Assembly: GCA_963806685.1 (NCBI GenBank)
Contig: CAWDZB010000025.1
Coordinates: 1 to 64,000 of the forward strand
Direction: 5' to 3'
Length of the DNA stretch: 64,000 bases
Source: DDH964 sp963806685
GTDB lineage: Bacteria; Desulfobacterota; Desulfuromonadia; Desulfuromonadales; DDH964
Shown: positions 1-8,450 of the stretch, piece by piece
How the letters are laid out: the number at the start of each line of letters is the position of its first letter
How positions within the stretch are numbered: position 1 is the first letter of the stretch
Translations under genes and position numbers: made by a program
The notes under the pieces: generated by a model
The model's database searches: none
Seen by the model: the letters and a program-made list of their open reading frames with translations, nothing else
What the model was told of the DNA's origin: nothing

Positions 1-938
1 CCATCGGAGATGCCGCTCGCTGACTCGATGAAGGTGGTGGTAGTGCTGGTGCCGAGCAGTGCACCGCCGACGGTGGCGATGGCGTCGGCGGTGAGCATCC
101 GTGGCAGGCCGGGGATGTTTCCCTCCTCGTCGGTCATGCCGGCTTCGCTGCAGACCGCCAGCAGGGTGCCGAGGCTGTCGAAGAGGTCGACGAACATGAA
201 AGAGAAGATGCTCGCCCACAGGGAAATTTTCAGTGCCCCGGCGATGTCCAGCTGCAGGGCGACCGGCGCCATCGATGGCGGCATGGCGAGCACGCCCCGG
301 GGCAGGGGGGCGAGGCCGGCGAGCATGCCGAGAACGGTCGTCGACAGGATCGCCAGCAGGATCGCGCCGCGCACCCGCTTGATCTCCAGCCACAGGGCGA
401 TCAGCAGGCCGGCGATTCCCAGCAGTGCCTGGGGAGTAAACTTGCCGAGCTGGACCAGCACGGCATCGCTGTGGACAACCAGGCCGAGGTTCTGCAGCCC
501 GATGAAGGCGATGAACAGGCCGATGCCGACCGAGGTGGCAAGGCGCAGGGAAAGCGGGATCGCCCGGACGATCCGTTCACGGATGCCGATCCAGGTGAGG
601 ACCAGGAAAAAGATGCCGGAGAGGAAAACCACGCCCAGCGCTGTCTGCCACGGGACGCCGTGGCCGAGGACCAGGCTGTAGGTGAAAAAGGCGTTGAGCC
701 CCATCCCCGGCGCCATCATCAGCGGGGCGTTGGCCCACAGGGCGACGAGCAGGGTGGAGAGGCCGGCGACCACGCAGGTCACCGTGGTCAGGGCCCCCTT
801 GTCCATGCCGGCCTGGGCGAGGATGGACGGGTTGACGAAGATGATGTAGGCGGCGGTCAGGAAGGTGGTCAGGCCGGCGACCAGTTCGGTGCGGACGCTG
901 GTGCCGTTCTGGCGGAGTTTGAAGAGGCGCTCGAGCAT
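1..938 (-). CDS. NCS2-family purine (guanine/hypoxanthine-type) permease, C-terminus cut off
   Basis: Inner-membrane nucleobase permease of the NCS2/AzgA type, probably importing guanine, hypoxanthine or adenine. The reading frame is open from an ATG at 938 to the window edge (about 312 codons). It shows the family start (MLERLFKLRQNGTSVRTE), the MAPGMGLNAFF segment near residue 75, many hydrophobic helices, and the GTSTTTTFIESASGI signature near the cut end, which is typical of AzgA-like permeases. The last 100 or so residues lie outside the window. It follows purC on the same strand, which fits purine metabolism, but a strong terminator lies between them, so it probably has its own promoter. 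Exact substrate is not readable from sequence. Confidence 0.88.
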   Translation of the reverse strand, partial: MLERLFKLRQNGTSVRTELVAGLTTFLTAAYIIFVNPSILAQAGMDKGALTTVTCVVAGLSTLLVALWANAPLMMAPGMGLNAFFTYSLVLGHGVPWQTALGVVFLSGIFFLVLTWIGIRERIVRAIPLSLRLATSVGIGLFIAFIGLQNLGLVVHSDAVLVQLGKFTPQALLGIAGLLIALWLEIKRVRGAILLAILSTTVLGMLAGLAPLPRGVLAMPPSMAPVALQLDIAGALKISLWASIFSFMFVDLFDSLGTLLAVCSEAGMTDEEGNIPGLPRMLTADAIATVGGALLGTSTTTTFIESASGISD

Positions 939-1004
939 GGCTCCCTCGGCAATGGATGGGGGAGAAGTCCCGGGAGCGGAGAGCTTGCAGCCGGTTCTTG
1001 CCGG

Positions 1005-1042
1005 GAGAAAAGGGCGAGGCCGGTGCCATTGGCACCGGCCTC
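1005..1042 (-). terminator. Intrinsic terminator after purC
   Basis: A perfect 12-bp stem (1016-1027 pairing with 1031-1042) with a 3-nt loop is followed, on the minus strand, by a short T-rich run (CCCTTTTCT). It lies 14 bp past the purC stop and before the purine permease start, so it should end the ppiD-purC transcript. Confidence 0.8.
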
Positions 1043-1055
1043 GAGGAGGGATGGA

Positions 1056-1955
1056 TTAGAGGGTGATGCCGGTCAGGCGGGTCAGCGCCTCCTGGTACTT
1101 CTCCCCGGTCCTGCGCACGATCTCCTCCGGCAGGGGCGGCGGTGGCGCTTTCTTGCCCCAATCGAGGGTCTCCAGGTAGTCGCGCAGAAACTGCTTGTCG
1201 AAGGAAGGCTGCGGCCCTCCCGGCTGGTACTGGTCCTTGGGCCAGAAGCGCGAGGAGTCGGGGGTAAGCGCTTCGTCGATCCACAGCAGGCCATCCTGGT
1301 AAAGGCCGAACTCGAACTTGGTGTCGGCGATGATGATCCCCTTGGCGTCAGCCATTTGCCGGGCCCGGTCGTAGATGGCGATGGTGGTGTCGCGCACCTG
1401 GCTAGCCAGCTCCGCGCCGCACAGCTCGATGGCCTTTTCGAAGGAAATGTTCTCGTCGTGCTCGCCGAGCTCGGCCTTGGTCGAGGGGGTGAAGATCGGC
1501 TCGGGGAGCCGGGCGCTCTCCAGTAGCCCGGCGGGGAGCTCAATACCGCAGATCGCCCCGGTCTTCTGATAGTCCTTCCAGCCGGAGCCGGAGACGTAGC
1601 CACGCACGATGCATTCGACGGGGAGAGGCCTGGCCTTCTTCACCAGCATGCTGCGCCCCTCGAGCTGCTCGCGGTACTTGTGAGTACTCGCCGGGAAGTC
1701 CGCAACCTCCAACGCCACGATATGGTTGGGGATGATGTCGGCCATCTGCTCGAACCAGAAGCGCGAGATCTGGGTGAGGACCTTCCCCTTGTTGGGGATG
1801 CCCTGGTCCATGATCACATCAAAGGCGCTGATCCGGTCGGTGGTGACGATCAGCAGGTGTTCGCCAAGGTCGTAGATGTCCCGGACCTTGCCGCGGTTGA
1901 CCAGGTTGAGATCGGTAAAATCGGTCTGCATCACGATCTGGGGCATGGCCGTCAT
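1056..1955 (-). CDS. purC: Phosphoribosylaminoimidazole-succinocarboxamide (SAICAR) synthase
   Basis: Catalyses ATP-dependent joining of CAIR and aspartate to give SAICAR in de novo purine synthesis; cytoplasmic. The 299-residue product has the family hallmarks: NRGKVRDIYDLG near the N-terminus, the ISAFDVIMDQGIPNKG segment, VECIVRGYVSGSGWKDY, IADTKFEFG and DEALTPDSSRFW. The length matches the long (about 295-residue) PurC type. The ATG at 1955 overlaps the ppiD stop by 4 bp (ATGA), indicating translational coupling; a second ATG at 1946 (MPQIV) is an alternative start. A terminator follows directly. Confidence 0.97.
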   Translation of the reverse strand: MTAMPQIVMQTDFTDLNLVNRGKVRDIYDLGEHLLIVTTDRISAFDVIMDQGIPNKGKVLTQISRFWFEQMADIIPNHIVALEVADFPASTHKYREQLEGRSMLVKKARPLPVECIVRGYVSGSGWKDYQKTGAICGIELPAGLLESARLPEPIFTPSTKAELGEHDENISFEKAIELCGAELASQVRDTTIAIYDRARQMADAKGIIIADTKFEFGLYQDGLLWIDEALTPDSSRFWPKDQYQPGGPQPSFDKQFLRDYLETLDWGKKAPPPPLPEEIVRRTGEKYQEALTRLTGITL

Positions 1956-3892
1956 TTCCCTTCGAGTTCGGTCTGGAGCGTCGGACTGATGACAATCTCC
2001 GCCTTTTTGCGCAGTTCCTTGAGCTCGGCGGTCACGGCGTCTTTGCGCTTCTTGTTGAGCAGGGTGGCGCGGATTTCCTTGCGTTTGGCGGCATCGAGCG
2101 CCTGCATGTCGGCCGCGTCCCGGTTCTTGAGGGTCGCCACCACGAAGTGGTCGTCGAGGTTGTAGACGACGGGTGCCACCGGTTTGGCGGTGCTCAGCTC
2201 GAAAGCGGCTTTGGCAAGTTCGGGGGCGTTGCCCAGCTTCGGCACGAAATCGCCGTAGGAGCGGGCGAAGAGACCGGTCTCCTCGACCTTGAGATGCTCT
2301 TTTTTGGCGAGGTCCGCCAGCTTCTTGCCGGCCTTGAGATCGGCCAGCAGGGAATCGGCGGTTTTTTGCGCGAGTTCCTGAGCCTTGGCCTGGCGGAAGG
2401 AGGCAACCACCCGGTCACGAACCTCCTTGAGCTCCGGCAGCCGGCTCTCGCGACGCTCCTTGACGGTGTAGAGAATCACCCCTTCCGGGAGGGTGACCGG
2501 CCGGGCCAGCTCCCCGGGGGCGAGGGAAAAGGCCTGGGCCGCGATTTCCGGCGCGTCGCCGAGCCCGTCGATCTCATCGCCGCGACCGAAGAATCCGGTT
2601 TCCTTGATGCTGAGATCATTGGCCTTGGCCGCGGCGTCGAGGTTCCCCCCCTTGCGGTTGATGTTGTAGGCGTCCATCGCTTTTTCCAGCGCCAGCTGGG
2701 CCGCCAGTTCCTTGCGCAGACCCTCCTTGACCTGGTCGGTGACCGCGGAGAGCGGCTTGAGGCCGGCTTCGATGTAGTCTTCACTCTTGATGATGTGAAA
2801 ACCGAAGGGGGATTCGACGATGCCGCTGAGCTCTCCGGGCTTGAGGCTGAACGCCGCCTGCTCGAAGGGTTTGACCATGGTGCCGCGGGAAAAGTAGCCG
2901 AGATCACCGCCCTTGGCCGCACTGCCCGGGTCATCCGAGTACTTGCGGGCGAGTTCGCCAAAGTCCTTGCCGGCCTTGGCCTCGTCGAGGACCTTTTCAG
3001 CAAGCTTGCGGCGCGCGGCGCGCTGTTCGGCGCTGGCCTTCGGGTCGACCTTGATCAGGATATGGGCGGCCTTGACCTGCTCCTGGATTTCGAACTGGTC
3101 GAGGTGGCGACGGTAGTATTTTTCGAGGTCCCCATCCGCGAAGACCACGTCCTTGGTATAGCGGGACGGCAGGAACAGGAGATAGCGCAGGGCGACGGTT
3201 TCGGGAATGCGGAACTCTTCCTGGTGCTCAGTGAAATAGGCCTGCAGTTCCTTGTCGTCAACCTTGACGCGGCTTTCGAAGAGCGCCGGCGCCAGGCGCA
3301 CGAAGGCGAGGTCGACCTTCTCGTTTTGCTGGCGGTAGTCGTCGGCGACCTCCTGGTCGCTGACGGTGATCCCTTCCTGCAGCTGGGCACGTACCTTCTC
3401 GCCCAGCAGCTGGCTGCGCTGCATACTTTCGAACTCGTCGGGGGTCAGCCGCTGATAGTTGAGGACCTGCAGGTAGCGCCCCTTGCTGAAGGTGCCGTTC
3501 TCCTGGAAGGCCGGGATCTCGGCGATGCTCTTGACCAGCTCATCCTTGCCGACCTTGATGCCGCGATGGTCGGCCTCCTGCAGCAGCAGGGCCTGGTCGA
3601 CCAGCTGGTCGAGGGCCTGCTGGGGGAGGTGAAGCTGTTTTTGCAGTTCCGGCGTGAACCGTTCGCGGTAGATGTTCTGGTAGAGCTGGGTGAGGTTGCG
3701 ATAGACTGTTTGGTACTCGCCGAAGGAGATCGAATCGCCGTTGACCGTCACCGCCTGGTTGGGATCCCCGCTGCTGCGATTGGACCCCCTCCCCCAGACC
3801 AGGAAGATGGTGCCGACGAAGGTGGCGATGATCGCCCAGAAGACGAACTTGATAATGGTTGTTTTCTGCTTTTTACGGATCAGGTCGAGCAT
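1952..3892 (-). CDS. ppiD: PpiD-like periplasmic peptidyl-prolyl isomerase / chaperone
   Basis: Membrane-anchored SurA/PpiD-type folding factor for proteins leaving the Sec translocon. From the ATG at 3892 the product is 646 residues: a short cytoplasmic start (MLDLIRKKQKTT), one transmembrane helix at about residues 15-35, a SurA_N-like helical region, a PpiC rotamase domain in the middle (KAAHILIKVDP to PFGFHIIKSEDY, about residues 255-355), and a second degenerate rotamase-like region towards the end. I chose 3892 over an upstream in-frame ATG because the protein then begins just before the membrane helix and AAAGGAG lies 11 nt upstream. It shares an operon with purC and is divergent from mreB. 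Confidence 0.9.
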   Translation of the reverse strand: MLDLIRKKQKTTIIKFVFWAIIATFVGTIFLVWGRGSNRSSGDPNQAVTVNGDSISFGEYQTVYRNLTQLYQNIYRERFTPELQKQLHLPQQALDQLVDQALLLQEADHRGIKVGKDELVKSIAEIPAFQENGTFSKGRYLQVLNYQRLTPDEFESMQRSQLLGEKVRAQLQEGITVSDQEVADDYRQQNEKVDLAFVRLAPALFESRVKVDDKELQAYFTEHQEEFRIPETVALRYLLFLPSRYTKDVVFADGDLEKYYRRHLDQFEIQEQVKAAHILIKVDPKASAEQRAARRKLAEKVLDEAKAGKDFGELARKYSDDPGSAAKGGDLGYFSRGTMVKPFEQAAFSLKPGELSGIVESPFGFHIIKSEDYIEAGLKPLSAVTDQVKEGLRKELAAQLALEKAMDAYNINRKGGNLDAAAKANDLSIKETGFFGRGDEIDGLGDAPEIAAQAFSLAPGELARPVTLPEGVILYTVKERRESRLPELKEVRDRVVASFRQAKAQELAQKTADSLLADLKAGKKLADLAKKEHLKVEETGLFARSYGDFVPKLGNAPELAKAAFELSTAKPVAPVVYNLDDHFVVATLKNRDAADMQALDAAKRKEIRATLLNKKRKDAVTAELKELRKKAEIVISPTLQTELEGK

Positions 3893-4082
3893 CGGGATGA
3901 GCACTCCTTTGGGGAGGGTTGGCATTGCGGAAAAACAGTGACGCATGTTAGACAATCAGGGGTGGAAATGCAACTGGTTTTTGCTTTTTATCCCTTGAAA
4001 ACGGGTGGCGTTTTTGATAGGGTGGGCGGCCTCTGAACGGAGCCAGGACGGCCCCCGTCGGGCGAAAAGGAGACCACCACCG

Positions 4083-5129
4083 ATGTTTAATCTGTTCAAT
4101 GCGATCTTGGGGATGTTCAGCAACGATCTGGCCATCGACCTCGGGACGGCCAACACCCTGGTTTACCTGCGGGGGAAGGGGATCGTTGTCAGCGAACCGT
4201 CGGTGGTGGCGGTGCAGAAGGATGCCATGGGCCAGAAGAAGGTCTTGGCAGTCGGCAAGGAGGCTAAGAAGATGCTCGGCCGGACCCCGGGGAGCATTGT
4301 CGCCATCCGGCCGATGAAGGACGGCGTCATTGCCGACTTCGACATCACCGAGGAGATGTTGCGCTACTTCATTCGGAAGGTCCACAATCGCAAGAACCTG
4401 GTGCGGCCACGGATCGTCATCTGCGTCCCCTCCGGAATCACCCAGGTCGAAAAGCGGGCGGTCAAGGAATCGGCCGAATCGGCCGGGGCCCGCGAAGTCT
4501 ACCTGATCGAGGAGCCGATGGCGGCGGCGATCGGTGCCGGCCTGCCGATCACCGAGGCTTCCGGGAACATGATCGTCGACATCGGCGGCGGCACCACCGA
4601 GGTGGCGGTCATCTCCCTGGCCGGCATCGTCTACGCCAAGAGCGTGCGCGTCGGCGGCGACAAGCTCGACGAGGCGCTGGTACAGTACCTGAAGCGCAAA
4701 TACAACCTGCTGATCGGCGAACGCACCGCCGAGCAGATCAAGATCGAGATCGGCAGCGCTTATGCCGGTGACGACGAGGTGAGCACCATGGAGGTCAAGG
4801 GGCGCGACCTGGTCAGCGGCATTCCCAAGACCCTGACCATCGACAGCACCGAAATCCGCGAGGCCATCACCGAGCCGGTCAACGCCATCGTCGAGGCGGT
4901 GCGCATCGCCCTCGAGCGGACCCCGCCGGAACTGGCTGCCGACATCGTTGACAAAGGGATCGTCCTCGCCGGCGGCGGAGCCCTGCTGCGCAACCTCGAC
5001 CTGCTGCTGCGCGATGAGACCGGGTTGCCGGTGGTGATCGCTGAAGACCCCCTCTCCTGCGTGGCCATCGGCTCGGGCAAGGTCCTCGACGAGCTCGACC
5101 TGCTGCGCCGGGTGACCGTCACCTCCTGA
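4083..5129 (+). CDS. mreB: Rod-shape-determining actin-like protein MreB
   Basis: Bacterial actin homologue that forms membrane-associated filaments and directs lateral wall synthesis. The 348-residue product starts MFNLFNAILGMFSNDLAIDL, with the phosphate-1 motif (IDLGTANTLVY), the phosphate-2 region (IVDIGGGTTEVAVIS) and the adenosine motif (GIVLAGGGALLRNLD). The start at 4083 is supported by AAGGAG about 10 nt upstream. It heads the mreBCD-mrdA-rodA cluster, but an intrinsic terminator follows 65 bp after its stop, so mreB may be transcribed in excess over the rest. Confidence 0.98.
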   Translation: MFNLFNAILGMFSNDLAIDLGTANTLVYLRGKGIVVSEPSVVAVQKDAMGQKKVLAVGKEAKKMLGRTPGSIVAIRPMKDGVIADFDITEEMLRYFIRKVHNRKNLVRPRIVICVPSGITQVEKRAVKESAESAGAREVYLIEEPMAAAIGAGLPITEASGNMIVDIGGGTTEVAVISLAGIVYAKSVRVGGDKLDEALVQYLKRKYNLLIGERTAEQIKIEIGSAYAGDDEVSTMEVKGRDLVSGIPKTLTIDSTEIREAITEPVNAIVEAVRIALERTPPELAADIVDKGIVLAGGGALLRNLDLLLRDETGLPVVIAEDPLSCVAIGSGKVLDELDLLRRVTVTS

Positions 5130-5193
5130 CCCCCTTGCCGCGGCCACGTGGTCGCAGCAGGCACCGGTACGGCCGCCGTTGCGGGCCATGAGC

Positions 5194-5218
5194 AGAGGGC
5201 CCGCGGCCCTCTTTTTTT
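5194..5218 (+). terminator. Intrinsic terminator between mreB and mreC
   Basis: An 8-bp stem (5194-5201 with 5205-5212, loop CGC) runs into a 7-T tract (5212-5218). It lies inside the shape operon, 65 bp after the mreB stop and 29 bp before the mreC start. It probably works as a partial terminator that sets the mreB to mreCD ratio, since no clear new promoter is seen before mreC. Confidence 0.8.
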
Positions 5219-5246
5219 CGTACCGCCGCCGGCGGAAACGAGCTTC

Positions 5247-6068
5247 ATGCTGGAACTGCTGCGAAAATACCGGATCGCCCTGATGGCGGCCTTCCTGCTG
5301 CTGGTCGCCCTGCTGCTCTATTCGGCCAACCTGCGTCACCGCGAGCGCACCACCCTTTTCGAGCGTACGGTCCTGGCGTTGACCCTGCCCCTGGACAGCG
5401 TACTCGCAAGGCTGACCGGCGAGGTTTCCGGCTGGTGGCAAAACTACGTCTGGTTGATCGGGACCCGCCAGGAGAACCAGCGGTTGCTCGCCGAGAATCG
5501 CCGGCTGCAAGGCGAGCTCTACCGGCTGGAGGAGGCTCGTCTCGCCAACGAAAGGCTGCGCCGGCTCCTCGAGTTCAAGGAGACCCTGACCCTGCCGACT
5601 CTCCCCGCCGAGGTGATTTCCGAGGATGCCTCGAGTTGGTTCCGCACCGTGGCCATCGACAAGGGGAGCAGCGACGGCCTGCGCGAGGGGCTGCCGGTGG
5701 TGGTCGCCGAAGGGGTGGTGGGGCGGATCATCCGCGTGACCCCCCACCAGGCGCGGGTGCTGCTGATCACCGACGCTTCCTCGGCGGCGGCCGCCCTGGT
5801 GCAGGAGAGCCGGGCCCGGGGGGTCTGTCGCGGGCAGGGGGACCACCTGGTGCTTGAATTCGCCCTGAACCGGGAGGCGATCGCCGCCGGCGATCGCATT
5901 GTCACCTCCGGAACCGGCGGCGTCTTCCCCAAGGGATTGGTGCTCGGCAGCGTCGCCACGGTGAGCCGCGAGGCCTACGGCCTGTTCCAGTCGGTAAGCG
6001 TCACGCCGGCGGTCGACTTCAGCCGCCTCGAGGAAGTCCTGGTGCTGCTCCCCAAGGTCCGGCCATGA
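5247..6068 (+). CDS. mreC: Rod-shape-determining protein MreC
   Basis: Bitopic inner-membrane protein of the elongasome that links MreB and PBP2. The product is 273 residues: a cytoplasmic tail (MLELLRKYR), one membrane helix (about residues 10-30), a periplasmic coiled coil (about 60-105, RQENQRLLAENRRLQGE) and the beta-rich MreC core with the DKGSSDGLREGLPVV segment. The start at 5247 places the membrane helix at the expected distance; its Shine-Dalgarno is weak (GGCGGAAA). The stop overlaps the mreD start by 4 bp. Confidence 0.95.
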   Translation: MLELLRKYRIALMAAFLLLVALLLYSANLRHRERTTLFERTVLALTLPLDSVLARLTGEVSGWWQNYVWLIGTRQENQRLLAENRRLQGELYRLEEARLANERLRRLLEFKETLTLPTLPAEVISEDASSWFRTVAIDKGSSDGLREGLPVVVAEGVVGRIIRVTPHQARVLLITDASSAAAALVQESRARGVCRGQGDHLVLEFALNREAIAAGDRIVTSGTGGVFPKGLVLGSVATVSREAYGLFQSVSVTPAVDFSRLEEVLVLLPKVRP

Positions 6069-6598
6069 CCCGGGTCGTCGTCTATTTCCTGGCCGGCTAT
6101 CTGTTTATGCTCCTCCAGACCGGTTTTCTGCCCCATCTGCTCCCCTTCGGCTTTACCCCCGATCTGGTGCTGATCCTCATCGTCTATCTCGGTCTCAACG
6201 AGGACTACCTGCGCGGCAGCTTCCTCGCCTACCTGCTCGGTTGCCTGCAGGACGTGTTCGCCGGCACCGATCTCGGACTCTACGGCATGGCCCTGCTTGC
6301 CACCTTCCTGGCCGTGCGCGGCGTGGTCAAGCGCTTCAACGCCGAGAGCTCCCTGTTACTGCTGTTCATGGTGGTCTGCGGAACGCTGCTTGAAGGCGCG
6401 GTGCTGATCGGTCTCGGGTTTTTCGCCGACATCAACCAGCTGTGGCTGGTCATCCTTCCCCGGCTGGCCCCCCAGGTGCTGCTTAACCTGGTTTTCGCCT
6501 GGCTGCTGCTCAAGCTGGTTACCGGCCTGCAGCGCCGTCTCTCTCCGCGCCGCGGCATCCCGGGCCTGCAGCGTCTGGACAGCCGCTATGAGCCTTGA
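6065..6598 (+). CDS. mreD: Rod-shape-determining membrane protein MreD
   Basis: Small polytopic membrane protein of the elongasome. The 177-residue product has five to six predicted membrane helices, beginning VVVYFLAGYLFMLLQTGFLP, the usual MreD topology and length. The gene overlaps mreC by 4 bp at its start and mrdA by 11 bp at its end, so the three are translationally coupled. Sequence conservation in MreD is low, so the call rests on topology plus invariant gene order. Confidence 0.93.
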   Translation: MTRVVVYFLAGYLFMLLQTGFLPHLLPFGFTPDLVLILIVYLGLNEDYLRGSFLAYLLGCLQDVFAGTDLGLYGMALLATFLAVRGVVKRFNAESSLLLLFMVVCGTLLEGAVLIGLGFFADINQLWLVILPRLAPQVLLNLVFAWLLLKLVTGLQRRLSPRRGIPGLQRLDSRYEP

Positions 6599-8447
6599 CC
6601 CCAGCTGGAGGGAACACCCCGGGCTGCGCCGTCGCTTCCTGGTTGTCTCGCTGCTGGCGATTGCGATTTTCTTGCTGCTGGCCTTGCGCCTCTGGTACCT
6701 GCAGGTTATCAACGTCGATCGTTACCGGGCGCTCTCCGAACGCAACCGCATCCGCTACCTGCCGATCGCGGCGCCGCGCGGGCCGATCTACGACCGGGAC
6801 GGCGATTTGCTGATTGACAACCGGCCGGCCTTCGCGGTTTCGGTGCTGCGCCAGGAGGTGACGGACAAGGATCAGCTCCTCGACCGTCTTGCCACCTACC
6901 TGGGAGTGCCGCGGGAGACCCTCGCGTCCCGCTGGGAAGAGGGGCGCCGCTTCCCTCCTTACCGCCCCTTCCCGGTCGCCGAGGACGTCAGCCGCGACGT
7001 CGTCGAACGCATCCAGGAAAATTCCGTCGATCTGCCGGGAGTGCTCATCCAGGTCCGGCCACTGCGTTCCTACCCCTACCAGGGCCTGGCCGCCCATCTC
7101 TTCGGGTACCTGGGTGAAATCACCGACCGGGAACTGGATGAGGAGCGCTACTCCGAGTACGGTCCCGGGGACTTCGTCGGCAAGAGTGGCCTGGAGCAGT
7201 ACCTCGAAAGCGACCTGCGCGGCGAGGAAGGGGAGCGGCTGATCGAAGTCGATGTCAAGGGGAAGGAGCTGCGCATTCTCAAGACCCAGGAACCGCGCCC
7301 CGGTCACAAGGTCTACCTGACCCTGAAACGTTCCGTGCAGCAGGCCGCGGAGAAGGCTTTCGGCGACGAGGCCGGTGCCGCGGTGGCCATCGACCCGCGT
7401 ACCGGCGAGATCCTCGCCATGGTCAGCCGGCCCTCCTTCAACCCCGCCGAGTTCGCCAGCGGAATCTCCACCAAAGACTGGCAGGCGCTGCTCAAAAATC
7501 CCCGTCACCCCCTGCAGAACAAGGCCCTCCGGGGGCAGTACCCACCCGGGTCGACCTTCAAACTGGTCACCGCCCTGGCGGCGCTCAAGGCCGGGGTGAT
7601 CACTCCGACCACCACCGTCGACTGCACCGGCAGCCTGACTGTCGGCAACCGCGACTTCCGCTGCTGGAAAAAGCAGGGGCATGGCCCCACCGACCTGAAG
7701 AAGGCGATCCGCGAGAGCTGCGACGTCTATTTCTACCAGGCGGCGCTGGGGGTTGGCATCGATCGCATCGCAGCGATGGCCCACCAACTCGGTCTCGGCG
7801 AGACTCTCGGTTTCCCTCCCGGCGGCGAGAATGCGGGGCTGGTCCCGGACCGGGCATGGAAACGGAGCCGCTACGGTGCCCCCTGGTACGACGGGGAGAC
7901 GGTCATCGCCGCCATCGGCCAGGGCTACGTCACCGCCACCCCCCTGCAACTGGCGGTGATGACCGCGACCATTGCCAACGGTGGCAGGTTACTGCGGCCC
8001 CACGTGGTCAAGGAGGTCACCGACCTCGACGGCCGGGACCTGCGCACCGCCGAACCGGAACTGATCGGCACCGCGGAAATCCCCGCCGCCGATCTGCGGG
8101 CGGTGCGCCGGGGCATGGAGGAGGTTGTCAACGAGCCGCACGGCACCGGCCAGGCGTGCCACCTCGACGAGGTGCGGGTCGCCGGCAAGACCGGGACCGC
8201 ACAGGTGGTGCGGATGAAGCAGGACCGCAACGCGAATCGTAAGGACGTTGCCTATCGCCTGCGCGACCATGCCCTGTTTGTCGCCTATGCCCCCGCCGAC
8301 GATCCGCAGATCGCGGTGGCCGTGGTGGTCGAGCACGGCAGCCATGGCGGCAGCGCCGCCGCGCCGGTGGCCCGGGCGATCTTCCAGAGCTATTTCGGTA
8401 TCGAAACCCCGCAGCCGGTGGTGCCGGCTCCCATCACCGGAGACTGA
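6588..8447 (+). CDS. mrdA: Penicillin-binding protein 2, peptidoglycan transpeptidase
   Basis: Class B PBP that cross-links peptidoglycan during cell elongation, working with RodA. The 619-residue protein has one N-terminal membrane helix (about residues 20-38), the PBP-dimer domain (starting at RGPIYDRDGDLL), and a transpeptidase domain with all three active-site motifs: SxxK in PPGSTFK (Ser near 322), SxN-type SCD (near 376) and KTG in AGKTGTAQ (near 533). It lies between mreD and rodA, separated from rodA by only 3 bp. Confidence 0.97.
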   Translation: MSLDPSWREHPGLRRRFLVVSLLAIAIFLLLALRLWYLQVINVDRYRALSERNRIRYLPIAAPRGPIYDRDGDLLIDNRPAFAVSVLRQEVTDKDQLLDRLATYLGVPRETLASRWEEGRRFPPYRPFPVAEDVSRDVVERIQENSVDLPGVLIQVRPLRSYPYQGLAAHLFGYLGEITDRELDEERYSEYGPGDFVGKSGLEQYLESDLRGEEGERLIEVDVKGKELRILKTQEPRPGHKVYLTLKRSVQQAAEKAFGDEAGAAVAIDPRTGEILAMVSRPSFNPAEFASGISTKDWQALLKNPRHPLQNKALRGQYPPGSTFKLVTALAALKAGVITPTTTVDCTGSLTVGNRDFRCWKKQGHGPTDLKKAIRESCDVYFYQAALGVGIDRIAAMAHQLGLGETLGFPPGGENAGLVPDRAWKRSRYGAPWYDGETVIAAIGQGYVTATPLQLAVMTATIANGGRLLRPHVVKEVTDLDGRDLRTAEPELIGTAEIPAADLRAVRRGMEEVVNEPHGTGQACHLDEVRVAGKTGTAQVVRMKQDRNANRKDVAYRLRDHALFVAYAPADDPQIAVAVVVEHGSHGGSAAAPVARAIFQSYFGIETPQPVVPAPITGD

Positions 8448-8450
8448 GCC

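Noticed and set aside
2147..4036. Long plus-strand open frame opposite ppiD
   Set aside because: High-GC shadow of the ppiD frame; product has no recognisable domain and ppiD is clearly real.
3948..5846. Long minus-strand open frame opposite mreB and mreC
   Set aside because: Shadow of conserved mreB/mreC codons; composition is typical of an antisense frame.
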